A stretch of DNA of 64,000 bases from Zopfochytrium polystomum (Eukaryota; Chytridiomycota; Chytridiomycetes; Chytridiales; Chytridiaceae): assembly GCA_025765615.1 (NCBI GenBank), contig JAIVFJ010000258.1, positions 1 through 64,000 of the forward strand, in the 5' to 3' direction. The notes beneath the pieces were generated by a model, which was not told where the DNA came from, searched no databases, and saw nothing but the letters and a program-made list of their open reading frames with translations. Positions 1 to 9,404 of the stretch are shown one piece after another; within the stretch, counting starts at the first letter, position 1; each line of letters begins with the position of its first letter. The position numbers and the translations under genes are program-made.

Positions 1-584
1 CCCTTAAGAGGAGCCCCACGAAGGGACCATGTACACACCCGGTGTGTACCATCTCTCACTACCCTCACCTTGCGAGCCAGATGGATTTGAAGAGACTCTG
101 TATTGGTGCCAATGGACAGAAATCAGATTGAAGAAAAAAGGAAAAAGAGAAATGACCCAAAAACAGAGAGAGAGAAAATTGACAAGTCAACCCCCCTGAC
201 TTGGAGCATCCACCACAAATGCTCTAAGTCCCCCCCAACCCTATGCATGTATGTACAAGTGCCAAAAATAAAATAATAAATTAGGCGGGCTTGGGGTACG
301 GCCCTGTCAGGCACCCCATCCCTAGGCAGTCGGGCAGTCTCCGTTAGTCACCGAAAAAGAAAATATGTTGAGAAAACCCTGGTGCAACGGAAACTGTTAA
401 GACCATTGTGGCATGCCACTCTCCTTTCAGTCCAGGGACAGATTGCCTGTGTGTGGGACAACGAATATCCATTGAAGGCTTTGTCTTTAATCATTTTTTC
501 TCTTCTTACTTTTTTTTTTTATGTTTTTTGGCAAGGATTGCTCACAAGTCGACAGGCATCCCCCAGTATAAGAAAGAAAAAAAA
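1..584. other. intergenic, no gene seen
   Basis: No convincing coding frame on either strand. AT-rich with short poly-A and poly-T runs. The sequence shared with the downstream duplication starts near the end of this stretch. Confidence 0.5.
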
Positions 585-724
585 TTGCTGCAAAACGACC
601 AAATGCTCCTGCCTCCACGAATGAACTGATCAACGAAATATTTCTGTACCTTTCACCGGGGCTTTTTCTCTTTCGCATCTATCGGGGTGTGCCCGCCACC
701 ACCCTTGGCATCCCTTTTTCCCAG

Positions 725-1246
725 TTAGTGCTTCTTCCTCCGACTCGCGGCGTAGTTGCGGGGCCCCATGGCAACCGTGCCGGCCACCTTTAGAGCCTTG
801 CCAGCGACCCTAGCGCCGGACTTCGCGCCGTCCACGACCTTTCTGGCGCACGCCCCGACGCACTCCTTGATCTGGTCCAACTTTGACTTTTTCGGAGCGG
901 CCTCGGGGCTGCTGCGACCGCCGGGGGCTGCAGCTTTGCGGCTTGAGGGACCGCTGCTGCTGGCGGCGCTCGAAGAGGAGGAGGAGGACGCGCGACCGAA
1001 GGAGGAAGCGGTCCGGCCCAAGCTCGTGGGCCGTCTTCTGCAAGATTTGGGCGGGCGACGACTGCGCGACCTTGTGTTTGAGCAGACCCAGCCCTTTTGC
1101 TTCCGGGATGCTTTCCAGCGTTGGGTTCTCCTTGTCAAAGTTCGAGCGGTGGCGTTGGCGGCGCGGTTCGGGCGGCAGCGCCTTCTCGGTCGGAACTTTG
1201 GGGCGATCGTACTTGTTAAAGATTAACCCGCCGTAATTGGCCAACC
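725..1246 (-). pseudogene. frame-broken copy of KEN-motif small protein
   Basis: Same protein as the intact frame at 5164-5700, near-identical over both halves. Near 1027-1031 this copy reads GTGGGCCG where copy 2 has GTGGCCG, so one extra G moves the reading frame after about residue 85. The N-terminal half (with the FDKENPTLES stretch) and the C-terminal half (Ser/Gly-rich, then a basic amphipathic tail) therefore sit in different frames. Either a decayed duplicate or a base-calling error in a short G run; copy 2 argues that the intact form is real. Confidence 0.6.
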
Positions 1247-1358
1247 CCTTTGGTTTTCCACTTTTTTTTCAGTTGAGTTGAAACGGGGGGAGAGATGGTC
1301 GAAGTTGCGAGGGGCAGTGGGGCGGGCGGCAAAGTGTGGTAGAAAAAGTTAGATCGCG

Positions 1359-1385
1359 AAAAAAAAAAAAAAAAAAAAAAAAAAA
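1359..1385. repeat. A27 homopolymer
   Basis: A run of 27 A. The matching position in copy 2 (about 5798-5807) has only a short A run, so this tract expanded or contracted after the duplication. Confidence 0.9.
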
Positions 1386-1576
1386 GGAAAAGATAGGGCA
1401 GCAGCGTATTTACGTGAATCGCTGGCTCAGTGGGGTTTCTTCATCCCACGTTGTCAATTGCGGCGAGCTCCCGGTTCGCTTCAAGTTTGCTTGGGGACGC
1501 TTGGTCGGTTGCTCCTTTCAGCCCGGATGATGCAGGTGCGCTATTGGACCTCTGCAGCCTGCACGGCACGGTGCGT

Positions 1577-1580
<4 letters not shown>

Positions 1581-1611
<31 letters not shown>
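1581..1611. repeat. (GT)n microsatellite
   Basis: About 15 GT units. Copy 2 has a shorter version at about 6004-6020. Confidence 0.9.
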
Positions 1612-1615
<4 letters not shown>

Positions 1616-2109
1616 GGATGGTGGTCAGAGGTTGAGGGGGTTTTGGGAGGAGTGAGAAACGAGACTCAACAGGGTAAAGCCACCCTTTGATGGTGACGAC
1701 GATGGGGCGACAAGAATGACAGGGTGGACGTTCACCTCGACGTTGCCGGGTCAGCGGCCTCCGTCCCGACGGCAGTGACGACGGCAAGCACCAGCGGCAG
1801 CAGCAGCGTCAGCAGCAAGGGCAGGTCGCCAAGTCGTCCTGCAACGCGGGGCGGAGCCCGTTTGGCCATGCGGCGGCTGTGTTCGGATGCGAATCGCATT
1901 TCTCAAAGAGAGCGGTTTGTTTCAACTAAAGAAATACAGGGGAGATTCCTTGCTTTTTCTCAGCCGCAAACACGCTTCGTATAACAAACCGAACACTTGT
2001 ATGGCGGCCAAAGTGGCCAACGAAGGCGAATGCGCGCGGAATTCTTGTGTCTTTCGTCGCTTGTTAGGTTTCGATGAAAAGTAGTAACGTTTCTTGGCCG
2101 GAGCCGGGC

Positions 2110-3400
2110 CGAGTAGCGGAATCGAGACAAAATCCTTTTTTCGCCTAATCCCCCCCAGCCTTGCGGGGTTGGTCTCAGTCTGACAAAGGTTTTCTGACAA
2201 ACCGACTTTGTTTGATAAGTCAGATAACTTCTGCCCATTGCTCGGGCCTTGTGCGGCATGAACTGCCGCGCAGGATCCGGATGGTCCCTTTTTTTTTGAG
2301 AAAAACGTATGTCCATGTGGGAACGGTGCCAGCCGCGCACGCGACCAAGGCGAGAGCCCCGCGGCACTGTTGAAGGCGGGGGCCTGGGCGAACCGGGTTC
2401 GAGCAAGTCCCCATCGCAGAAGGGAGAGGACGGAGGGAGGGAGCCACCTCATGATTTCTTTAATTGCTTTCTTGTTATTTCGCCAGTTGATAAGTTACAA
2501 GGTGCTCTAACCTAGCCTAACCTAACCGCCGAGCCTTAACTTCATGAGATGAACCGCTGCATGGTGCAAGGACAGACACATCACGAAGCCTGCCCTCAAC
2601 AGTGGGGACTCAGCCTGGCCACAGGGAAACAGCTTTACAAACGCAAGACTGGCGAGTATGAAGCGCGTATGCAGTCTAGGACACACGCACCCCGCTAGTA
2701 GCGATATCGGTGTAGGACCGGCAGGGCAGCTCCCATCGGCACCAACATCTACCCTCATATGACGACTTCCTCCGACCGTTTCTTTACTGCCAAGTCGGTC
2801 GAAAGTCGGGGGGAAGCTTGGTGGCGCTACACCACACATACAACACACAGATATATTTATATCTCTCTACTTCTACACTAAAACTTTCCACGCAAGAAAC
2901 GAAACACACGGCCTCGTTGTGCACATATGTGAAAGTTGTATGCATGATTGATCAACAACTCGGCAATCACCCACGACGCTGAACAGTGGTGGGGGATGCA
3001 GTGACACGGTCAAGAGGCAGCATTTCTGAAGACGAACGTGGTGAAGGCTGGACGGCCTGGCGGACACAAGGCAGCAACGCAAAAAAAAAAAAAAGGTCTG
3101 TTGGGAGCGCAGAGGACGACAATAATCCAATGGCTGGGAGGGATTGGAGATAATGGCACCCTATTAGTACGTGACTTTCTTAAATAACTGTAATCATCTC
3201 CCCTTGGCCCCAAGGCTTGGGAAGTATAAAAGGCTGTCATTTTGGACAGAGGCTTCCGGCAGACAGGCCCATGACAGAAAGTGCTTTTTATTTGGACATT
3301 TGGACATGTCCAAAAATCAATCCCATTTTTTCAGCGTTTCAAGGCCATGTGCTAATATGCAGTACAAACAAATTGACTTCAAATAATAAAGGCTCAGGTG
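2110..3400. other. intergenic, no gene seen
   Basis: No supported coding frame. A TATA-like GTATAAAAGG lies at about 3229, but nothing convincing follows it. A short CCTAA-rich stretch at about 2510-2526 is too short to call telomeric. Confidence 0.4.
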
Positions 3401-3403
3401 CTG

Positions 3404-3594
3404 CGAGACAAGGTGGTTGATGATGTTGAGCAGATCTTCCCACCCTCGCAGGGGTTTTGAGGATCCGGTTGAGGGGAAGGACAATCTCGTCAGAGGCGTC
3501 GTCGTCAGGGAAGCTCCTGCTTGCTGTCTGCTGCTGCTTGTCTGGCCCACTGCTGTCCATGCACCACCTCAAGTAGATTGTCGCTGAACTCCAT
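3404..3594 (-). pseudogene. frame-broken copy of small acidic ORF
   Basis: Counterpart of the frame at 6826-7025. It keeps the start region (MEFSDNLLEVVHG) and the acidic segment DDDASDEIVLPLNRILK. Copy 2 reads GAGGGAGGAAG where this copy reads GAGGGTGGGAAG, so the last third is out of frame. Confidence 0.4.
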
Positions 3595-3689
3595 CTTCGC
3601 TGTGCAGCGGAAGCGGATGTGGACATGTGGGTTTCCCAGCCGTGGCAGACAATGAGGACAAAGGCTGTGGCGGGGTGAGGAAGGGAGTT

Positions 3690-3997
3690 TGTCAGGAACA
3701 GGGCAGGACAGGACAAGGCAGACAAGGAACTGAGAGGAGTGTTGATTGTATTGGAAACAATAATTCACTTGAGGGATGGGACAGGTCCCCCATCCCCCTT
3801 TTATACCTTTTGAGAGTGTTCCTTGTCAAGACTCAAAGAAAGTTCCAGAAAGAGCAATTAGTAATACAATGATACCAATGATACCAATGACAACAAGACA
3901 AGTCAGGAAAGCAAAGAAGGTTCCAGAAGGTACCACAAGGTTCCATGAAGGAATGTTCTAGAAGGTTCCAGAGGTTTCCAGAGGGTGATTCATAACA
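3690..3997 (-). mobile_element. solo LTR of the Ty3-type element, TSD GAGTT
   Basis: 308 bp matching the LTRs at 52344-52650 and 54468-54774. Read on the minus strand it starts TGTTATGAATCACC and ends CCTGACA, the TG...CA ends of an LTR. It is flanked on both sides by GAGTT (3685-3689 and 3998-4002), a 5-bp target-site duplication. The paralogous site in copy 2, near 7137, holds one GAGTT and no LTR. A TATAAAAG box lies at 3798-3805 on the minus strand. Confidence 0.93.
3798..3805 (-). promoter_or_regulatory. TATA box inside LTR
   Basis: TATAAAAG on the minus strand, at the same place as in the two other LTR copies; presumably the element's promoter. Confidence 0.5.
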
Positions 3998-4149
3998 GAG
4001 TTGAGGCACTGGTGGGTGTGACGGGAAGCCCAGTGGTGGCTGAGGGCGGCAGACAGGCAGCGGCAGACAGGCTAGTTTGGGAGGACCATAGTGGGGAAGT
4101 GAGGGTAACTTGTACACCTACCAATGTTGTTGACAAATCTACCTAGGCC

Positions 4150-5021
4150 CTGACCTCAACTTGCGAAACTACTTTGAAAGTACTTTGAACCAACTTGTTT
4201 CTCAGTAATAAACAACTTGGTTCCAACTTGTTTCAAACTTGGGATGGCAAGGCTGTTGAGGTATTGCGGTAATTTTATCGCTAATCACAGCTCGAAAACT
4301 CATAGTTTTCTTATCCGAAAAAAAAAAAAAAAAAAGTTGAAATTCCTGGGGCTTGCTGTCCAACCTCTAAATCTGACCACACCCCACCAGGAATCAATGA
4401 GGCCGACCAACATCTCCTTTGTCGACGAACTTGGCTTTAACCCTTTAAGGGCCGTTGCCACTGTGCCACTGCTGGCACGTTGCCCAATTTAAAAAAAGAG
4501 CCTCTATTCGTCAGGCAGTCCAGTCAGTAAGTCAGTCGAGATCAAGAGAAGCACTATCAATAAGAAAGTCAGGTGTGTGTGTTCGACTCGACTTTGTGGA
4601 GGAGACTCAGACCAACGTCTGGTACGCGGTCCCTTTCAAGTACACCAGCAGCAGCCGTGCACACCCCCACCTTCTCGCGCAAGAAACGAAAGGCATCCGT
4701 CGCCTCCTCGTAGTGCAGCACGATGTGCTCCGTCGTTGTTGGTGGTGACAGATCGCTGCCTTGCTTTAAACCACCAGACTGTTGCGATGGGGGAGCGACA
4801 CCAGTTTTTTGGCACAGAGGGTTCTCTTTTTTCTCTAGCAGTGAGGATTCGCGATGGGTTTAACCTCTAGAGTGGGAAATGGCTTAAGTGCACTGAAACG
4901 ACTGCTGAGGGTAGCCTTGTTCCTTGCATTCAACAAATGTGAAAAGGGAAGATCCCCCGCTCCAAACAGTAGAAAAAGAAGAAAAACGTGAATTTGGGGA
5001 TAAGAAGAAAAAGAAAAATTG
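4150..5021. other. spacer between duplication copies
   Basis: Holds the last shared block (4490-4620). No gene is supported. A minus-strand frame without an ATG spans roughly 4572-4852. Confidence 0.4.
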
Positions 5022-5163
5022 CTGCAAAAAACGTCCAAAATACTCCTGCCTCCCACGATTGAACTGATCAACGAAATATTCCTGTACCTTTCACCGGGGC
5101 TTTTTTCTCTTTCGCATCTATCGGGGTGTGCCCGCCACCACCCTTGGCATCCCTTTTTCCCAG

Positions 5164-5700
5164 TTAGCGCTTCTTCCTCCCACTCGCGGCGTAGTTGCCG
5201 GGACCCATGGCAGCCGTGCCGGCCACCTTTAGAGCCTTGCCAGCGACCCTAGCGCCAGACTTCGCGCCGTCCACGACCTTTCTGGCGCACGCCCCGACGC
5301 ACTCCTTGATCTGGTCCAACTTTGACTTTTTCGGCGCGGCCTCGGGGCTGCTGCGACCGCCGGGGTCGGCAGCTTTGCGGCTTGAGGGACCGCTGCTGCT
5401 GGCGGCGCTCGAAGATGAGGAGGAGGACGCGCGACCAAGGGAGGAAGCGGTGCGGCCCAAGCTCGTGGCCGTCTTCTGCAAGGTTTTGGCGGGCGACGAC
5501 TGCGCGACCTTGTGTTTGAGCAGACCCAGCCCTTTTGCTTCCGGGATGCTTTCCAGCGTTGGGTTCTCCTTGTCAAAGTTCGAGCGGTGGCGTTGGCGGC
5601 GCGGTTCGGGCGGCAGCGCCTTCTCGGTCGGAACTTTGGGGCGATCGTACTTGTTAAAGATTAACCCGCCGTAATTGGCCAACCCCTTTGGTTTTCCACT
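5164..5700 (-). CDS. small basic protein with a KEN motif, unknown
   Basis: Uninterrupted frame of at least 172 codons ending at 5164. No ATG begins it: the visible frame opens through TTG (about 5682) and continues upstream to a possible splice acceptor (GAAAAAAAG) near 5703, so a 5' exon is probably missing from this call. Order: conserved-looking N-terminus (NYGGLIFNKYDRPKVP), the KEN sequence in FDKENPTLES, a Ser-rich stretch, a Gly/Pro/Ser linker, then a helical Lys/Ala segment with two Cys (IKECVGACARKV) and a basic C-terminus ending RKKR. KEN followed by acidic or Pro residues is the classic APC/C degron, so a cell-cycle-regulated protein is possible, but I recognise no family. Confidence 0.55.
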   Translation of the reverse strand, partial: SGKPKGLANYGGLIFNKYDRPKVPTEKALPPEPRRQRHRSNFDKENPTLESIPEAKGLGLLKHKVAQSSPAKTLQKTATSLGRTASSLGRASSSSSSSAASSSGPSSRKAADPGGRSSPEAAPKKSKLDQIKECVGACARKVVDGAKSGARVAGKALKVAGTAAMGPGNYAASGRKKR

Positions 5701-6825
5701 TTTTTTCAGTTGAGTTGAAACGGGGGGGAGAGATGGTCGAAGTTGCGAGGGGCAGTGAGGCGGGCCGCAAAGTGTGTGGTAGAAAAAGTTAGACCCGACA
5801 AAAAAAAAGGAAAATATAGGGCAGCGGCGTATTTACGTGAATCGCTGGCTCAGTGGGGTTTCTTCATCCCACGTTGTCAATTGCGGCGAGCTCCCGGTTC
5901 GCTTCAAGTGGCTTGAGGACGCTTGGTCAGTTGCTCCTTTCAACCCGAATGATGCAGGTGCGCTATTCGACCTCTGCAGCCTGCACGGCACGGTGCGTAA
6001 ACGTGTGTGTGTGTGTGTGTGGGGATGGTGGTCAGAGGTTGAGGGGGTTTTGGGAGGAGTGAGAAACGAGACTCAGCAGTAAAGCCACCCTTTGATGGTG
6101 ACGATGATGGGGCGACAAGAATGACGGGGTGGACGTTCACCTCGACGTTGCCGGGTCAGCGGCCTCCGTACCGACGGCAGTGACGACGGCAAGCACCAGC
6201 GGCAGCAGCAGCAGCAGCAGCAGCGGCAGCAGCAAGGGGAGGTCGCCAAGTCGTCCTGCAACGCGGGGCGGAGCCCGCTTGGCCACGCGGCGGCTGTTTT
6301 CGGATGCGACTCGCATTTCCAAAGAGAACTGTTTGTTTCAACCAAAGAAATACAGGGGAGATTGATTGAAGGTCTCAGCCGCAAACTCGTTTCGCAGGAA
6401 ACCGAACACTTATATGTTAGCCAAAGTGGCCAATAAAGGCGAATTTGCGCAGAATTTTTGTGTCTTTTCGTCGTTTGATAGGTTTTCGATGAAAAGTAGT
6501 ACCGTTCTGTGGGGGGGTTTTTTTTTTTGGCGAGACGGACCCGCCAGTGTCACGGCATTGAGGTAGTGCGGGCTGAGTACAGGCGGATTTCAAACCATGA
6601 TGGAGCGACGCGGGCTCAGCCCGTTTGCCAGCCGTGTCAGCAGCGGCCGTGTTTTGTTCGGTTGGTCTCTGATATTAATATATGTCAGATAAAGGTTTTC
6701 TGGCAAACCGACCCATTGACTGCAACAGGAAGGCTGACAGCCTGTTGTCTGCAACAGACAGGTGGGCACTGGCTCCAAAGTGCTCACAGAAAACCAGAGG
6801 GAGAAATACAAACAGCCCGTTGACT

Positions 6826-7025
6826 TTAGTTCAAATGCGAGACAAGGTGGTTGACGATGTTGAGCAGATCTTCCTCCCTCGCAGGGGTTTTGAGGATCCG
6901 GTTGAGGGAAAGGACAATCTCGTCAGAGGCGTCATCGTCAGAGAAGCTCTTGCCTGCTGTCTGCAGCTGCTAGTCTGGCACCGCGGTCCATGCACCACCT
7001 CAAGTAGATTGTCGCTAAACGCCAT
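6826..7025 (-). CDS. small acidic helical ORF, unknown
   Basis: Starts at ATG 7025 (MAFSDNLLEVVHG) and can end at 6826 with an acidic helical segment containing DDDASDEIVLSLNRILK, then REEDLLNIVNHLV. The two parts are one frame apart, so a small intron (AG near 6970) or a frame break lies between them. The same layout in copy 1 supports real coding. No family recognised. Confidence 0.35.
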
Positions 7026-7440
7026 CTTCGCTGTGCGGCGCCAAAGGTAGCGGCAATGGCGAAGCGGATGTGGACGTGTGGGTTTCCCAGCTGTGGCAGA
7101 GGATGAGGACAAAGGCTGTGCCGGGGTGAGGAAGGGAGTTGAGGCAGCGGTGGGTGTGACGGGAAGCCCAGTGGTGGCTGAGGGCGGTAGACAGGCAGGG
7201 GCAGACAGGCTAGTTTGGGACCACCACAGTGGGGAAGTGAGGGTAACTTGTACACCTACCAATGTTGTACACAAATCTACCGGGCCCTGACCACGACTTG
7301 CGAAAAAAAGAGCCTCTATTCGTCACGCAATTAGTCAGGGCAGTCCAGTCAGTAGTCAGTCGAGAGCAAGAGAAGCACTGTCAATAAGAAAGTCAGGTGT
7401 GTGTGTTCGACTCGACTTTGTGGAAGAGACCCCGCTTTTT

Positions 7441-8504
7441 TTCTCCACCCGCATGCGTCGATACCAGCAGCTGCCGACGGACGGCCAAAGGGCACGAAAC
7501 CACTTTCCTTATGAAAACGAAACGTTTCGCCTCGTGGTGACCACGTGCGTCGGATCCCGCCGTGGCGCTGCTTTGCCTTAGACACCAGCCACCTTGATCA
7601 AGGGTACCCTCGGTCAGAGTGCGATTGGAACCCACCGCCCAGAAGAGGACTCGCAATTGCGTTGCTGCGGCTTTTGACCAGCTCAACCATTCGACTTCAC
7701 CTTATATGAGATTGGTTCCAACACGTGCACATAATATTTGTTTGCTGGGCTTTGGCGCCGTCACAAATTGGACTTTTGGTTTCTCCGACGCACGGGTGCC
7801 GCCAGGTCGTCGTCGTTCTTCTTTGTCGTCGTCTTAGTAGTACAATGAATGACGAGGGGGGCGAGTTGGCGAGTGTTACATAATAAAATCTTCTGATTAA
7901 TTCAAACCCAGCAGCAGCCTGTTATCTTGAGCACAGCCAAACATGTGAGGAGTTTCGGTCAATATTTTCTGGTTTTCGGAAAGGAGAAACGGTAACGTTC
8001 CTTTTTGCGGGATTCCTCATATTTCTTTTTTTTTTTTTTTTAAGGTGGGAGCGTTTGGTGTGTTGGTTCAACGAACCAACCAACGACCTGAGACTTGTTG
8101 ATTTATTCTGAGGCTGCATGATGATTAACGGAAAGCCAAAATATCAAAAGGATTGATTCAACAAAAGTAACAAAAAATAATAAAGGCTTGGTTGCTTCTT
8201 TTTTCTTCATTTTCTTGTTCTTCTGACGGGGAAGCTATTTCATCCGAAATTGGCTCTCGCGCGATTCGCCGAACGGGCGAAAGTGGGGTTCTGTTGTTCT
8301 GAAAGGACAGATCTCTTGGCAGGGCAGATCCGATGTCACACACGGCGGGTGGAACTCAGTAGAGGCAGATGGGTTCAGAGGGGGGAGAAAGGTAGGGGGG
8401 GGGGGGCGGCTTGATGTCGCGGGTAGACAGGGGGAACGGGTTTCTTTACTGGCCAAGACGGACGAAAGTCGGGGGAGGAAGCACAAAATAAGCACATGGA
8501 CACA
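7441..8504. other. intergenic, no gene seen
   Basis: No supported gene. Contains a T16 run near 8026-8041. Confidence 0.4.
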
Positions 8505-8996
8505 CATCTCTGTCTCTCTCTCTCTCTCTCTCTCGCTGGCTCTCTCTCTCTCTCTCTCCTCCTCTCTCTCTCTCTCTCTCTCTCCTCTCTTCTCTCTCTC
8601 TCTCTCTCTCTTCTCTCTCCATCTCTCTCTCTCTCACTGACACACACTCTCCCACTCACTCACTCACCCACTCCCTCCGGTGATGCTCAGCCCATTTGCG
8701 CCTCACGGAAATTGTGCGGCTGTGGACGGAGCGCGGAGACAGCCAGCAGGCACAGAGAGAGACAGCTTCTCTCTTTTGTCTCTCTGTCTCTCTCTCTCTC
8801 TCTCTCGCTCTTTCGCCGTCAAGTCGGAAAGTTCAATTAGTTTGTTGTCGCAGTGGAAGCGCCCGTTTTCGATTCAAGCTATTTGCACGGTAATTGATTC
8901 ACGTTCGATTGCGCGATGACGATTTTGATTGGGTCCGCAGAGCGTGCGCCGCACGCATAAGTAAAACGAGAAAGATTGAAGAGTGCACAGCGAGCG

Positions 8997-9037
<41 letters not shown>

Positions 9038-9146
9038 TAGAGACGGAGAGTGACAGAGAGAGAAACAGAGAGAGAAACAGAGAGAGAAACAGAGAGAGGG
9101 GACCCCTGGCTGAGTCCCATCGGATTTGTTTTTGAAACAAGGCGCG

Positions 9147-9206
<60 letters not shown>

Positions 9207-9240
9207 TCTCTCTCTCTCTCTCGCTCTCTCTCTATCTGAA
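8505..9240. repeat. cluster of CT/GA microsatellites
   Basis: Imperfect (CT)n at about 8505-8637 and 8781-8808, (GA)n at about 8993-9032 followed by short GAGAAACA repeats to 9095, and (CT)n at about 9150-9232. The GA and CT blocks are mutually complementary. The cluster lies just upstream of the gene that begins near 9.4-9.6 kb. Confidence 0.9.
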
Positions 9241-9404
9241 TCTCTCTCCCACTCTGACTACTTCCTCTCGCTGTTGAAAGTGTGAAACAAACACTCTCGA
9301 CCCAAAAGCCCGCACAGAAACAATTGTAAGGAAGAAGACGGGCTCTACCTTCTTCGCTCTCTCACCTGCAAGTCGCTCTCCTCGTTTTCTCCTCCACCCC
9401 CACC

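Larger units (their letters stand above)
585..4625. repeat. segmental duplication, copy 1
   Basis: Three blocks match copy 2 in the same order and orientation: about 585-2100 (matching 5022-6500), 3400-3690 plus 3998-4150 (matching 6838-7290), and 4490-4620 (matching 7305-7435). Similarity within blocks is high by eye; the sequence between blocks is diverged or missing in one copy. The 3690-3997 stretch is a solo LTR present only here. Both small open frames of this copy carry single-base differences that break the frame. Confidence 0.85.
5022..7440. repeat. segmental duplication, copy 2
   Basis: Direct repeat of copy 1. It preserves both small minus-strand reading frames and the empty target site of the solo LTR, so it is closer to the ancestral structure. 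Confidence 0.85.

Noticed and set aside
2505..2530. CCTAA-like repeats resembling an interstitial telomere
   Set aside because: Only three irregular units; the motif also occurs once near 18497 and is not TTAGGG-type over any length.
4572..4852. Minus-strand open frame with protein-like stretches (EHIVLHYEEATDAFRFLREK)
   Set aside because: No ATG, no family, and the duplicate block near 7435 does not preserve it.
8500..8660. Long frames made of Ser-Leu or Arg-Glu repeats
   Set aside because: Pure CT/GA microsatellite translation.
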